A DNA stretch of 64,000 nucleotides from Lactarius indigo (Eukaryota > Basidiomycota > Agaricomycetes > Russulales > Russulaceae), in contig JAFKAC010000024.1 in NCBI GenBank assembly GCA_025766275.1, forward strand, positions 372,001 to 436,000. Reading direction: 5' to 3'. The first letter of the stretch is position 1; every line of letters starts with the position of its first letter. The notes beneath the pieces are model-generated. The model saw only the letters and a program-made list of their open reading frames with translations, searched no databases and was not told where the DNA came from. Below, piece by piece: positions 9,870 to 21,840 of this stretch. The position numbers were made by a program, and so were the translations under genes.

Positions 9870-11252
9870 CATGTTCCAGTCCTGGTCGGAGGGAGCAACG
9901 AAATATTACTGGTACCGGTCACATGCATCGCTGAGGTTACGGATGACTCTGTATCACCGTACTCACATTCACCCACTCAGTCACAAAAACTTTTTTCTCC
10001 TCGTGTTACTGTATTATTGTGTCCCGTGCTACTGCAACATGAAGCAAATAACCATGAGAGCCATGACCTGACCTTTGCAGACTAGGCTACAGTTTTCAGT
10101 TGCTTCGTATAGTTATTTCGTCGGCCTCGACTCTCGTGTGCGAAGCGCGATCTGAGTCCGTGGCTTCGTGTGATTTTTCATTGTCGCAAGGAAGATGGCG
10201 CCTGGTCCACCAAAGTAACCAACGACTTGATTAAGATTATGGAATCGAAACTTACTCACAAACGTGCTCGAATCTATACAGAGAACTGCCTTGAAAACTG
10301 CGGCTAGCTGCAGCTCAAATAACGATATTAAGAACGATACGATATGATACACTAGCATGAGCAAAATACGGACCCCAGTAACCACTCATAGCACAGAAAG
10401 TTATGGTGATTGACAAACTGCAGTAGATCTCGCCATCATGGAATGATGGGTGTGGTCGGCCGGGCGCAGCTCACGGTGGCAACGACAGCCCGCCCGGGCG
10501 CTACGTCAGTTAATACGAGAGATCGCGACCGCGATTCTTTTTTATTTTTATTTTTTTCGAGTCTATTTATGTGTGCCTCAGGGCCAATTACCCTACGTTC
10601 TACGTCGTGCGTCTCCTTCGTATAGTACTTTGTCGTTGATCTGTGATAGTGAATTCAATTTAAATACATTGATTTGAAGCCCCACATTCCCTAAAGGCCT
10701 AAGCGAGAGTGGTTTGGCTTCCCGTCAAGCATCGAGTTTTGTGGGGGACGAACGATGCCGCGGCTGAGTTTCCAGTTCTCTTGTAGGTCTTTAGGAGTCC
10801 AGCAGTGAGTTTTAGGGTTCGCATCTGCGTCGACCGCTGTCACGGTACTATTCGTGTTTTAAGTGGGCCCGGCGAGTCGTGGGGACTTTGAGTATGCCGA
10901 GGTTTGTGTAAAAGGGTGTGGTTATGGTCGGGTTTATGTAGAAATGGGTTTTACCTCCTCTTCCTCTTCTCCTTCTCTCTGTCCTGTCCGTCTCCCTCGC
11001 CTTTTAATTCTCGATTGGTGTAGAGGCGGCGCCCAACTAGAAAGATGAAACGATGGTATCCCAGGTATCCTACGCCTTCTTTAGTGAATAGCACCCATTA
11101 CCGATGGTTGCCTGTCCCATATTCACGCATTGACTGATACTTGCTTGTTTCGAGGCACGGAGGCGGTGTCTGTGTTCGAGGACGGCCTCGCATTGGGAGG
11201 CTTGGGAACTGATGCGGGCTCTCCATGTGAGATCGTCCACGTGTACTCTGTG
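9870..11252. other. Spacer with family repeats, no gene recognised
   Basis: Holds the 3' flank of D1, a repeat (10118-10390) that recurs at 13425-13700, a T-rich run near 10540-10560, and sequence (11140-11250) similar to the 3' flanks of the other C2 genes. Short frames here look spurious. Confidence 0.6.
10118..10390. repeat. Copy 1 of a spacer repeat (second copy 13425-13700)
   Basis: Shares long stretches with 13425-13700 in direct orientation, for example GGCGCCTGGTCCACCAAAGT. Each copy lies in a spacer on the 5' (right) or 3' (left) side of C2-A, consistent with duplication of a C2-containing unit. Confidence 0.6.
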
Positions 11253-12536
11253 TCATGCTCCTTGTTCCACCTGTTTCCGAAGAGTGACGTACGATTGATA
11301 ACTGGCACTGTGCACGGGAGTGTCAACTATCATTATCCATCTGCTATTGCAACATCACGGTACTCACCGGAATGTAAGAGTTGGATCAGACGTACACTCC
11401 CTCCTCGAAATCTTGGTCAGAGGACACTCGAACCGGACCATGGTGGGAAAGTCGACAGAATAAAGTCCGGTGTTAAGTTCTTTCTGCGCTTTCTCGGCCC
11501 CCTGAAGGATGGTGGTGATCTTTATCTCTGCATTACCGACGGGATCATTGGACGTGATCTTATCATGGTCGATAACAGTGAGTTGTACACTAGTACTAGA
11601 GTGCGATAGGTCGGCCCCACGCACGTGGAGGATTAGTTGCTCGTCCCAGACCGGGTCTAGCGAGTGCCTGATGACCTTTGTGCGTTTGACCTCTTCTCCA
11701 ATTGACACTTCCACGAAAGGGTCCATATCCCAGCCCGTGTAAGTCACTTGCGGCCCGATCAGCGGCGATTTAGCTTTGAGAATCGAACAACTCACTGTTG
11801 GGCCACTTCGGAAGGTACTTCGCGCAACAGATCTCAAGAAGGACGATACCGCCTTGGCTGATCAACGTGTTGTAGGTTTTCCCGAAGTCGGGCAGGCTCG
11901 TCGAATCGGGGGGGTGGACAAAGCCAACTTTGATGCGCATGGTTCCATGGGGTGAGGAATTGAGGTCAACGGAGAAGGCCTGAAAGGGGGGGGTAAAATC
12001 CCTACTCTTATCTTCGGTAGAAAAATCACGTACCTGATTTTTTCGATCGTCAAAGGCGAATGCAGTTCCCCGGATCCACTGGTGCGCTGGCAACGAATAC
12101 TTGCCAAGAAAATCGTCTTTGATTAGATCTTTGTCCCAGACGACGAACTCGAGCGCGCTGAGCTTGTTCATGCAAATGGGGAAGTCGAACGTCGCGTCCT
12201 TCGGTTCATAGACGGGATTGAGATTGCGCTTGCACACTGGCGTAGATGACTGTTTTCCCAGAAAAGAGACCACCACGAAACTACATGAGCAGGAGGAGCG
12301 GGGAGGAGCTGGGGTCAGCAAACCAACGCTAGACAGATAACGAGAGGTAGGACACACGGATCACTATAGCCATTGCGGTCTTTGGCTTCCAAGTTGTAGC
12401 AGGAGAATATCTGCACGCGTAGGATGACGACTGGGGTCTCACAAGAAGAGGAGTCTCCGCTGCTCTCGTATGTCGGGATTCGGGTGTAAGGATGAGTGCT
12501 ACGACTATGCTTGAGGACTGCGCTTGAAGAGGCCAT
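11253..12536 (-). CDS. C2-A: stand-alone tandem-C2 protein, PSD2 N-terminus-like (347 aa)
   Basis: Exons 12358-12536, 12034-12280, 11796-11979, 11368-11746 and 11253-11307 join in frame. The first C2 domain (about 38-160) has the calcium-loop pattern KDRNGYSDPFVVVSFLGKQ and FVVWDKDLIKDDFLGKY. The second (about 200-315) has MTYTGWDMDPFVEVS and VIDHDKITSNDPVG. C2 domains bind membrane phospholipid, often with calcium; the Asp ligands look kept. Both domains, their spacing and the end (LTFRASYQSYVTLRKQ) resemble the N-terminal half of basidiomycete phosphatidylserine decarboxylase 2, but a stop follows at once and no EF-hand or decarboxylase part exists. Unlike the other C2 genes, it has no DUF6535 gene head to head with it. 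Confidence 0.72.
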
Positions 12537-14042
12537 CTCAGGCTGTTTGGTAGGGGATCTATTGCTGACTCTATGAAATACGGAGGGTCCCTGAGGTGGA
12601 AGTTCAAATCCAACAAGTTGTGGGGGTATTTTCGATAATATGGGACGGAGAACTGGAAGAGGTCTATTGGGTCATTCGTCAGGCGCGTCAGTTGTAGGTA
12701 CAGGTACAGGAGGGCGCAATCCCCGCTATCTCCATATTTGGCTCTTACAGTCTAGACACTGCAGAGACACGGAACCATAACGGAATCATAGATCATCTCA
12801 ATCAGTTCTCTTCATGTGCTCGCCTCCGCACGGAGTACATGTACATGATGAGGCAGCCCGTTTGCCAACTCAAGTCGAGAATTTGCTGGCCGTCTAAGTC
12901 CTTAGCAGCGACCTGATGAGTCATGAGTCATGACAGATATCCCCCATACCTGCTTCTTTTGTCGCCCAATTCCCCATCTCGCCCAGTGCCGGCCGATGCG
13001 CGAAACCTGTTGTAGTCTAAGTAGAAGCGGCCGCTGCACTCGTGCTTGAGGAGGACTGCGCAGTACCCGTACCGGGTTCGAAATTGCATTTATTCATAAA
13101 CTGTGGCCAGTCCGTCCGTGATGTGTGGAAGGTTACTTGCCTCTGTTGAGGCGATAGCAAGGGCGGCAGCGACGTTTGCGTGTGACTCGGAGGGTGTGGC
13201 GTGCAAGCGACCAGCCGCGGCTCGTTCCGTGGTCACGCTTGCACGAGTTCGGCTCGTGTATTCGTTTTTCCTCTGCTCTTGATCAACCTTTCAAGTTGTT
13301 GGGCTGCCTCGAGACAAGTGAGTTCGTCCGCCCAAGTCTACGATGACCCCACGCCGCTGAAAACCAATGACTGCGAGTGACATAACCTGACCCCTACAAT
13401 TTGCAGCTACTCCAAATCTTCATTTCATCGGCCTCGACTCTCCTGTGCGAGGCGCAGATCCGTGGCGTGTAATTTGTGTAATTTTGGTTGTTGCATGGAA
13501 GATGGCGCCTGGTCCACCAAAGTAACCAACAACTTTGTTAAGATCATAGAATCGGGAATACTCGCAAACGTACTCAGATCTATCCAGATAAATCCAGCTA
13601 ATTGTAGCTCAAGCCCCACCCCAAATAATGATATTAAGCTTGATAAGCCCAATCCTGGGCCGTCGCAGTGGTGCTGGTCGACAACTTGAAATTCAGTAGA
13701 TTTCATCTCACATTCATAGAGCAATTCGCACGGTGGGCTGGGCACAGGTTCACAATGGCGGAGCGCGACGCCGGTTAAGCCTCAATACGAGAGTCCTTCG
13801 ATTAATTTGGAGATGCCTATCTATAAAAAGTACAACGTGGTATTTAAGCTGCCCTACGACTTCTCCAACGAGAGTGCTCATTACAGATAATTGTCTATCC
13901 CGTCCTCCCGCGTTGGCTGATAATTGTCTGTTTCGAGGCACTGAGGCGACGTTTGTGTGCGAGGACAGCCGAGAGCCGGGAGACTTGAGAGTTGATGTTG
14001 GCCCCGTGTGAGATAGTTCACATCCACACCGTCTTATGACCC
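12537..14042. other. Spacer between C2-A and C2-B
   Basis: No convincing gene. Contains the second copy of the spacer repeat (13425-13700) and, at 13780-14040, sequence related to the 3' flank of C2-A (11000-11250). The repeat pattern fits tandem duplication of C2-A/C2-B with loss of one DUF6535 gene. Confidence 0.55.
13425..13700. repeat. Copy 2 of the spacer repeat
   Basis: Direct repeat of 10118-10390. Small frames on both strands in this repeat are not conserved between the two copies and were not called. Confidence 0.6.
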
Positions 14043-15329
14043 TTATTCCAACTGTTTCCGTAGGGTGGCGTACGATTGATAACTGGCACTGTACACAGGA
14101 GCATCAACTATCATTCCCCACCTGCTATTACAACACCACGATACTCACCGGAATGTAAGAGTTGGATACGTATACCCACTTGTCGAATGCTTGGTCAGAA
14201 AACAGTCGAATCGGACCATAGTGGGAAAGTTGACAGAATAAGGCCCAGTGTTACGTTCCTTATTCTTCTCGGGCGCCCCAATGATGGTAGCGACATTTAT
14301 CTCTGCCTTACCGATGTGGTCGTTGAACGAGACTTTATCCCAGTCGATAACGGCAAGTTGTATAGGGTGCGATAGGTCGGCCTCGCGCACGTGGAGGAGT
14401 AGTTGCTCATTCCAGACCGGGTCACGCGAGTGCCGGATGACCCTCGTATGTTTGACCTCTTCTCCAATCGTCACTTCCACGAAAGGGTCCATATCCCAGC
14501 CCGTGTAAGTCACTTACAGTACGATCAGCAGCGATGTGGCGTTGGACGTCAAAAGACTCACTGTTGGCACGCTTTGGAAGATTCTTTGCGCCACAGATCT
14601 CAAGCAGGACGATGCCACCGTAGTTGATCAATGTGTTGTAGGTTGTCCCAAAGTTGGGCTGGCTTGTCGGGGAGTTGTGAGGGTGGACAAAGCCAACCTT
14701 GATGGACATAGTCCCACACGTGGGTGTGGCCGAGTGTGAGGAAGCGAGGTTAACGACGAAGGGCTGAGGGGGGTAAAATTCCTACTCTTATCTTCGGTAG
14801 TAAAGTGAAGTACCTGATTGCTGCGATCGCTAAAGGCGAATGCAGCTCCTCGAATCCACTGGTGTACTGGCAATGAATATTTGCCCAAAAAATCGTCTCT
14901 GACCATGTCCTGGTCCCAGACGGCGAAGTTGAGCGTGCCAAGCACGTTCAGAAGCGACATGTGAATTGGGAAGTCGAACGTCGCGTCCTTCGCTTCATAG
15001 ACGGGATTGAGGTTGCGCTTGCACACTGGCGTAGATGACTGTTTTCCCAGAATAGAGACGATCACGAAGCTACATAAGTGGGAGGAGCAGGGAGGAGAGC
15101 AAGGTGAGAAAAGCAACCCCCGTACGGAAACGAGCGGTAAGCGGACGTACGGATCACTATAGCCGTTGCGGTCTTTAGCTTTCAGGTTTTGACAGGAGAG
15201 GACCTGCACGCGGAGGACAACGAGTGGGGCCTCGACAGAAGAGGAGTCTCTCGGTTTGCTGCCCTCGCGTGTCCAGAGTTGAGTGATACGACTGTGCCTG
15301 TGGCCTGTGTTTAAAGAGCCTGAGGCCAT
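14043..15329 (-). CDS. C2-B: tandem-C2 protein (348 aa)
   Basis: Exons 15151-15329, 14814-15069, 14562-14763, 14149-14512 and 14043-14088 keep frame, with the same phases as C2-A. First C2: VVLRVQVLSCQNLKAKDRNG, YSDP, then FAVWDQDMVRDDFLGKYSLP. Second C2: MTYTGWDMDPFVEVTIGEE and VIDWDKVSFNDHIGKAEI. Acidic loop residues that would hold calcium are present in both domains. The protein ends RASYQSYATLRKQLE, the linker that in PSD2 enzymes leads to the catalytic half. Its start codon faces that of D2 across a 732 bp spacer, so the two may share a promoter region. Confidence 0.72.
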
Positions 15330-16061
15330 CTGTGGTAGAGGATCTATTGCTGATTCTAGGCGATAGACCAGACTCGGAGGGTCCTGAAGGTGGAAGTTGT
15401 GGGATGATATGAGGTCGAGTCAGAGGGCGGCAATTCCCCCCATATGGGCCCGGGGGTGATGAGAGTCTAGACACTTAAATGGACCGCAAACCCTTGCGAA
15501 AACCACACAGAACCATAACGGAACTACCTCCCGAAATTCTCCAATTTCTCTCCATGTGCTGTAGTGATAGTGACGTCACGTAAGGACGTCAAGCCAAGCT
15601 TCAAGCTTCAACTGCGGTTCTAAAGAATGATATCATCGCTGCCTGGGTATGTTGCGTGTGAACAATATAGCGGTTCAAATCTGATGGTCTCAAGGATGAT
15701 CTCAGCACTACTATTTACAGCTGATATCCGAACTAATAATTCCCAGACCCAGAACGCCGGATATCGATTATCGATTATCTCCGGAATGGGCTCAGTCACT
15801 GGCACCGTTCAGCGGCCCAACCAGCCAAACTAGGAGTCCTTTACCTCTTGCTTTACCTTGTTCTTTACTTTACTGTAGCCCTTGATTACACCTCTATATA
15901 GGGTACAAGGTTACGGTTCAGAAAAAGGAAGGTAATGCCATTTTGGGATAAAGGGTTTATTACCATTTAAGTCACTAGTACAGTATCCGAACGTGATGTT
16001 CATTCTGTATCAACAAAAAAAAGAGCGTCCATCACGTTTGCTCATCATCTCTGTCCCTACC
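15330..16061. promoter_or_regulatory. Divergent spacer between C2-B and D2
   Basis: 732 bp between two start codons pointing away from each other, likely holding both promoters. A TATA-like TCTATATAGGG lies at about 15892-15902 on the D2 side. No gene seen. Confidence 0.5.
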
Positions 16062-18454
16062 ATGAGTGAGGTCGTTTCCCAGCAGGAGTGTCTGTCCCAG
16101 AACGTGAAGTGGGATGACTCAATTACTCCGGAGAAGGCGACATACAATGATTCCTCTGGGGCTATATTTTCTCTCTATAACACTCAGGCACAAAAATGGG
16201 ACGAGGAAAATGTAGAGAATTGGAAGGGTGTTGCAGACAGGATTCTCATTTTTGTACGTTCCTACACTGCACCAACACCGAAGATTGACATTTCTCACTT
16301 GCTTCATAGGCTGGCCTCTTTTCATCCACGGTGGCTACTTTTATTGCCATCAGCTATCCGAGCTTGCAGCAAGATCCCAACATCATCACCCAGTCCATCC
16401 TCACACAGATATCCCAACAACTTTCCAACCCAACCAGCAATGATACCGGTGGAATTTCGAACACGCCCATCCGTAGTTCCTTTGTCCCTCCTCGATCGGT
16501 GGTATTTATCAATTCGGTTTGGTTCCTCAGCCTCGTGCTCAGCCTCATATGTGCTCTTTTGGCCACGCTTTTACAACAATGGGCCCACAAGTATCTCCAC
16601 GCAGTTCGACAGAATCACGCACCTCACGTCCGTGCCCATATCCGAGAATATTTCTCCCGAGGTGCGGGCAAGTTCGGCATCTCCAGGCTCGTTGAGGCGC
16701 TGCCCTTCCTACTCCTCGTATCCGTACACTTGTTTTTGGCCGGACTCGTCGCCTTTGCCTTCCGCGCCAACCACACCGTCGCATATATCACCGTTGCGAT
16801 CGTCGGGTTTTGCTCCCTCTCGTATATCGCCTTCACTCTAATGCCGCTCATCTTCCATGACTGTCCCTACTACACGCCATTTACGTCATTCCTTTGGTAC
16901 TCTGCTCAAATAATCCCACTTTCCTTCTTTTCGGTCCTCTATCGTGGTGCAAAGCAATTTCACGACCGCTGGGGTACAGTCAACGGGACCGTAGTCAAAT
17001 CATTCCGTGACCTGTATGAGAACAAGGCCAAGTCCTTATCGGAAGGCATGATATCCAAACTCGAGATCTCGGCTAAACGCATTTCGATGGACATATACAA
17101 AAATATGCTCGTCCGGACACTTCACTGGGTCAACGAGGACCACGAGTTTGAGGAATTTGTCGCTGGCATTCCCGGTCTGTGCGCATCCAAGGCCCTCGCC
17201 ACGCGTAACGACAGTGACACACAGCGCACCATTCGCAACGTTCTCGCAGCCTTACCTGGACCAACGAACTTTCACGCGTCGCTCCCGTGGAGCATCATTC
17301 AACTTGCGCAACGAGCTTTCACAAGCAAGTTACCACAATCCGTCCAGCAGCGAAGAACTCAGGCCTGCTTGAGGGCGCTCTACTACATCCCTGGTGCTAT
17401 TCGCGACGTGCTCGCTCCCTATGCTGTGGGAAGGCAGAACTACCAGGAGATCCTACCGCTTTTGAACTCATCTGACTCGCTGGCGATTATAGATGAGTTG
17501 TGGGATTCGCCCAATGAAGATGTCGCGCTATCCGTCCGGTGCGTCGCGGCGGTTGTCTCTGCCTTCGTAATCACCCCGCCGCGTCGTGTGCCAGACGGTT
17601 TCGTAACCCCTAACGTCAGTTTTACTGAGAACGACATCACCGGCGAGCAATTCCTGGCTAAACGGCTCCGTGTCAGCGCTGGTGCAGATAACGGCAATGC
17701 TCCCGACTATGACCTCCACAGCGACAACGCGCGGCTGCACAACATCGTGCGCTTCCTCGCGGATATCAAGGACGTTCTCCGCCACACGAACACGCAGTGG
17801 TGGGCCTCCGAAAATGCGGACCTGATCCGCCGCGAGCGCCGGGTGCTCTTCGATACGCGTCATACGGAAGAGTACCGCACTGGCCATAGCACGTTTGAGA
17901 TCGACCAGCGAGGCGACCGGGAGTCGCTCGCGTTCGTGCCTGCGGCACAACAAGACCTCATCACGCTCACTCTGGAGATCCTGGCCCGCGATCCCGTCGG
18001 AAAAGCCGCGACGTCGCAGCGCGAGGCATTCCGTGACGCATACATGCAGCTTGCGCAAGTGGCGTCGATACAGGCACGAGAACAGGCGCTGTCACGGGCT
18101 CAGGTGCTTCCAGAGTTGGTGCTCGAGACCCTGGCTCGATCGCAGGCGCAAGCTGCAGACAGTATTGAAATGGTCAAGCGTGCTCTAGAACCCGTGGCGC
18201 AGAGCCTTCGGCCGCAGATAGACGATACCCCAACGCTGCATGACGACAACCCTCCTTCGTCTCAGATCCTTGAGCAGGTCGCTCCCTCCGCCGACAGTCC
18301 CGATGATAGGCCGGTCCCGACGCACGCAAGAACTTCCCCAAAATCGTCGTCGACTGAAGCCGTTCCCTCTTCGCAATCTTCGTCGTCGTTATCCTCAGCG
18401 GGGTCTACCAATGAGAAGTCAAGCCATTTGAATTGGGCGGATGCACTAGTGTGA
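16062..18454 (+). CDS. D2: DUF6535 multi-pass membrane protein (778 aa)
   Basis: Two exons, 16062-16253 and 16310-18454, with a 56 bp intron (GTACGT...ATAG). The N-terminal soluble part has the family core TYNDSSGAIFSLYNTQAQKW and ENVENWKGVADRILIF. Four likely membrane helices follow: about 62-81 (spanning the splice), 126-150, 189-212 and 218-245, the last ending MPLIFHDCPYYTPF. The remaining 520 residues are soluble and helix-rich, with a conserved RTQACLRALYYIPGAIRDVL. Function is unknown; the domain is known only as a large family expanded in mushroom-forming fungi. The tail (SSHLNWADALV) differs from other copies here except D3. Start chosen as the ATG before the conserved core. Intact. 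Confidence 0.82.
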
Positions 18455-19240
18455 CACGTTCAAGTCCCAGGTAGGATTTCTAACTGCACACCCGTTAGTA
18501 TTACCAGACGACCTTTTCTTTGTTCTGTTTCATTCTGAATACATCCATGCGAGTTGCCATAACTACATCTACGTGATCTTCCACGAACGCTTTCATATTG
18601 CTTTCATATCCTTGTTATACTGTGCCATTCTCGTGTTCTGGTATGAGTTCTTACTTTATATGAAAGCAATCCCCATGTGTCGTCTATCCTACCAGACGGG
18701 TTCGCGGCAATCTTTGCCGGTCCATCTGGATTAGATAGAATCGGGGAGGGCGGCCCGCCGCCGGGTGCTCATGAGTTGAACCGCAGAAGAAGAAATGGAG
18801 AAAAATGGGGCAAAAATGCGCTGCCATGTGTACTGCTGCTGTTCCCGTAGGACTGATCGGAAGGGTTTACTTCAGCGGGCAGTATATAGGATCCGAGCCA
18901 GGAAGTAGAGTGGCACTGGCAGCAGTAGTAACAGGGAATAGTAAAGAAGGATCCGAGCTAGGGAAGAGTGAAGAGGGGAATGTCGGCCTCGTGTGGCTCG
19001 CGGTCAGTGGCGGAGGGCGCTATTCCAGTTAATGCGGGAGTTCTTCGCCACTTGTGTGGGGGCAGCGTCCATTGGGAAGGGGAACATGGTTACATCCCAG
19101 GAAGGCTATCATGCACCTGCTTTAGTGGAGGGTGCGCACAATAGATGATAACCCGTCCCGCCCGTCCCCACGCACTAACCAATAGGTGTCTGTGCGGGGA
19201 CCACGCAGTAAGGCATCGCATCTGCGAGCGTTGGACGATC
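18455..19240. other. Spacer downstream of D2
   Basis: No gene seen. The sequence is related to 22440-23750 downstream of D3 (shared TCTACGTGATCT, CACGAACGCTTT, GTTAATGCGG), showing that the spacer was duplicated with the gene pair. Confidence 0.6.
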
Positions 19241-19760
19241 ACCTCAGTTGGCGACGTTGGGCTGGGAGAGTGGGTAATAGACGCGCACTCTCCATGCGAG
19301 GTCTTTCGCATGACGTCCATTTCACACGCGTGGTCTCATGGCGTACAGTATGGTCACGGTTGATAAGTGATAGCTGGCGCTGTGCACGGGAACTTCATCG
19401 GTGATCGCTGCTCAACTTGTAAGGGTAGCGCTACGGTGCTCAGCGGAATGTGATCTTTGGAGGAGTCTTACACAATACACCCACCCAGTGTTGTTGACTA
19501 GGACCAGAGGGAGCTCAAACTTGCGCCGCTGCATGGTTGGAAAGTGAGTGCTGAATTACGCGCGTAGTGTCAACGACCCGAGTCACTCATAATCTCACTC
19601 ACAATCCGCCGGCTAGCGGCATGTGACGTCGGAGGACAAACAACTCACTGCTGAGCCAACTTGGGAAAGTACTTTGCTCCGTAGGACAAATGTAGCTTGA
19701 TAGATGGAATCGGGGGTCGGCAATATCCGGTGCGTCGAGGTAAGGACTTTGTAAGCTCCT
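19241..19760 (-). pseudogene. C2-G: decayed second C2 half
   Basis: Minus-strand remnants of exons 3-5: a YGAKYFPKLAQQ segment before a GTGAGT donor near 19650, then shortened C2 sequence with TTACGCGCGTAGTG and ACCAGAGG blocks shared with C2-D, E and F, and a last-exon-like piece near 19300-19400. The second C2 domain is mostly deleted. It probably continues the truncated C2-C gene to its right, from which it is separated by about 740 bp of unrelated sequence. Confidence 0.55.
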
Positions 19761-20504
19761 CCCCTTATGGCAGGCGTTGACTGCCTCTATGTGCTTTCCA
19801 TACAGAGTAGTCGGCGCAATCGTAGCACCGGTATTGTACTTACGCTACCGCATGTTGTTGTTGTTTTTTTAAAATAAAAAGCCAATGTAGCTTTTGTCTG
19901 ATAGTGGGAGTGCCCGAACAAGGGCCAAGGCCAATCAATGTTTATTTTACCCGGTCTGGGGAGGAGTAAGAAACGAGATGAGCAGAGCCTTAGAGCATTT
20001 TGTCTGAAAGTGGGTGTATGGGGCAGCATGTGCTCTTTTTCCTTTTCCTTTTCCTTTTGCCCCGCCATTTCTCCACCCTTTTTTCCAACCGGTTTGAAAA
20101 CCAGAAATCTTCTGTTTCGCCCGACCTACCACGCCCTGTAATTATAAGATGGGGTCCCCGGTTCTGTCCGGCGCGCATCGCGTCGCTCCGGGGGCACCCG
20201 TCACGACCTCGCCTCGGCCATAGAAATCCCACATTTTCGGTCGAGAAGCTCTTCACGCTTTCGCCCATTTTTTACGCAGATGGCCCACATCACTAGAAAA
20301 TTCGTCATCATTTAATTACCCAGAAAGCTCCCCTCGTTCTTCCCCTCGCCATCGTACATGCGCCCAAAGGACTATCGTACTATTCCTCAGACTTCCATCG
20401 TCTAGTGTTCCGTGTCGTGAGGGTGGCCCTCCGGGCTGTCCCTCCAATGCTACAGTAGTCGTGCGTAAAAGAACTCTTTCGTGCTAATTTGAATAAAGGT
20501 TTTC
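19761..20504. mobile_element. Inserted sequence splitting a C2 gene
   Basis: Lies exactly where exon 3 of C2-C should run into the segment found in C2-G. It contains TTTCC repeats (20036-20060) and a region (20085-20290) similar to 21400-21600 and, in part, to the reverse strand near 38040-38135. No coding capacity for transposition and no clear terminal repeats were found, so the class of insert is unknown. Confidence 0.45.
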
Positions 20505-21223
20505 CTAATAACTGTGGTTGATCAATGTTTTGTAGATTTTCCCATAGTCGGGCACGTTCGTCAAGTCATGATGGTAGACAAAGCCAATCTTGATACGCAT
20601 AGTCCCATGCATGGATGTGCGCGAGTGTGAGCCAAGGAGGTCAACGGGAAAGGGCTGAGGAGGGGGTAAAGTCCTTACTCTTATCTTTGTAGTATTGTGA
20701 CGTACCTGATTGTTGCGATCGTTAAATGCGAACGCAGTCCCTGGGAACCACTGGCCTAGTGGCAACGAACATTTTCCCAGAAAATCGTTCCTGACTATGT
20801 CTTGGTCCCAGACGGCGAAGTCGAGCGTGCCAAGCATGTCCAAATTTGACTTGTAAATTGGGAAGTCGAACGTAGCTTCCTTCGGTTCATAGACAGGATT
20901 GAGGGTGCGCTTGAGCACTGGTGTATGGAATTGCTTTCCCAGAAAAGAGACGACCACGAAGCTACATAAGCGGGATGAGCAAGGATAATGGTAATGTGAG
21001 CAAATCAAAGCCCAAAAGGCAACGAGAAGTATAGTAGTAAGCGGACGCACGGATCGCTATAGCCAGAGAACGTGTCTTCGGCTTTCAAGTCATGGCACGA
21101 GAGGACCTGTACACGGAGGATGACGACTGGGGTCTCGCCATTGGGATTGGGGGAAGAGGAGCCAAAGCTGGTCCCTCGCTTAACGGAGTGACTATGCTTG
21201 AGGGCTGTGTTTGAAGAGGCCAT
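20505..21223 (-). pseudogene. C2-C: truncated single-C2 gene
   Basis: Exons 21051-21223, 20706-20961 and 20505-20654 keep frame and would give 192 residues. The first C2 domain is complete (VVILRVQVLSCHDLKAEDTF, GYSDPFVVVSFLGKQ, FAVWDQDIVRNDFLGKCSLP). The frame then ends in LINHSY and a stop just where the family continues into the second C2 domain. The missing part appears about 740 bp further on as C2-G. It could still make a single-C2 protein, but is better read as a gene cut by an insertion. Partner DUF6535 (D3) is also broken. Confidence 0.65.
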
Positions 21224-21840
21224 CTACGTCGAAAATATATTGCTGATTCTAGATATAGCAAAGAGCGGCAATCCCCGCCATGGGTTGGCCGGCCTCTGCC
21301 GGAGCGACGAAGGGGTGGCGGCATCGAACGGACGACGCGGCACGTCTCGCTCCTCTTTCTTGTGCCACCATCCGTCCGTCCTTCCAAGCCCTCAGCTACT
21401 TCAAGGAACCACAACACTTTATTTCCCTTGCCTGCCACGCCCAGGAATCGCCAGTATCGATGATGAGGGACTATTTCCCGACCTTCACCGGTTTCGGGAG
21501 GATCCCACCCGCCCATCGCGACCTCGCCACGGAAACGAAAATCCCTCATTCCAGATGGAGAAGAGTGCCATGCTTCAGCTCATTCTCTATGTAGTCCGCC
21601 AGCTTACTTGTTTTTCGCCAGTGCCTATTACTATACCCAAGAGCTAGTGCACTTCTCTGCACTATGCGCTGGTTCCCTTCCCTCTCGGCGTCATGCCGAA
21701 CCTAAAACTGAGAGCAAGGCAGTGTGACTCGCAAAGACTAGGCGCTTCAATGGGTCGCAAAAACACAGAACTATGATTGAATCATCTCACTCAATTCTCG
21801 TCATGTAATGATAAAGACTTCAAACTTTAATTCTACATGT
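21224..21840. repeat. Spacer with dispersed repeat between C2-C and D3
   Basis: Holds a copy (about 21400-21600) of the repeat also seen at 20085-20290. The 5' half of D3 has been lost, apparently replaced by this sequence. No gene seen. Confidence 0.5.
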
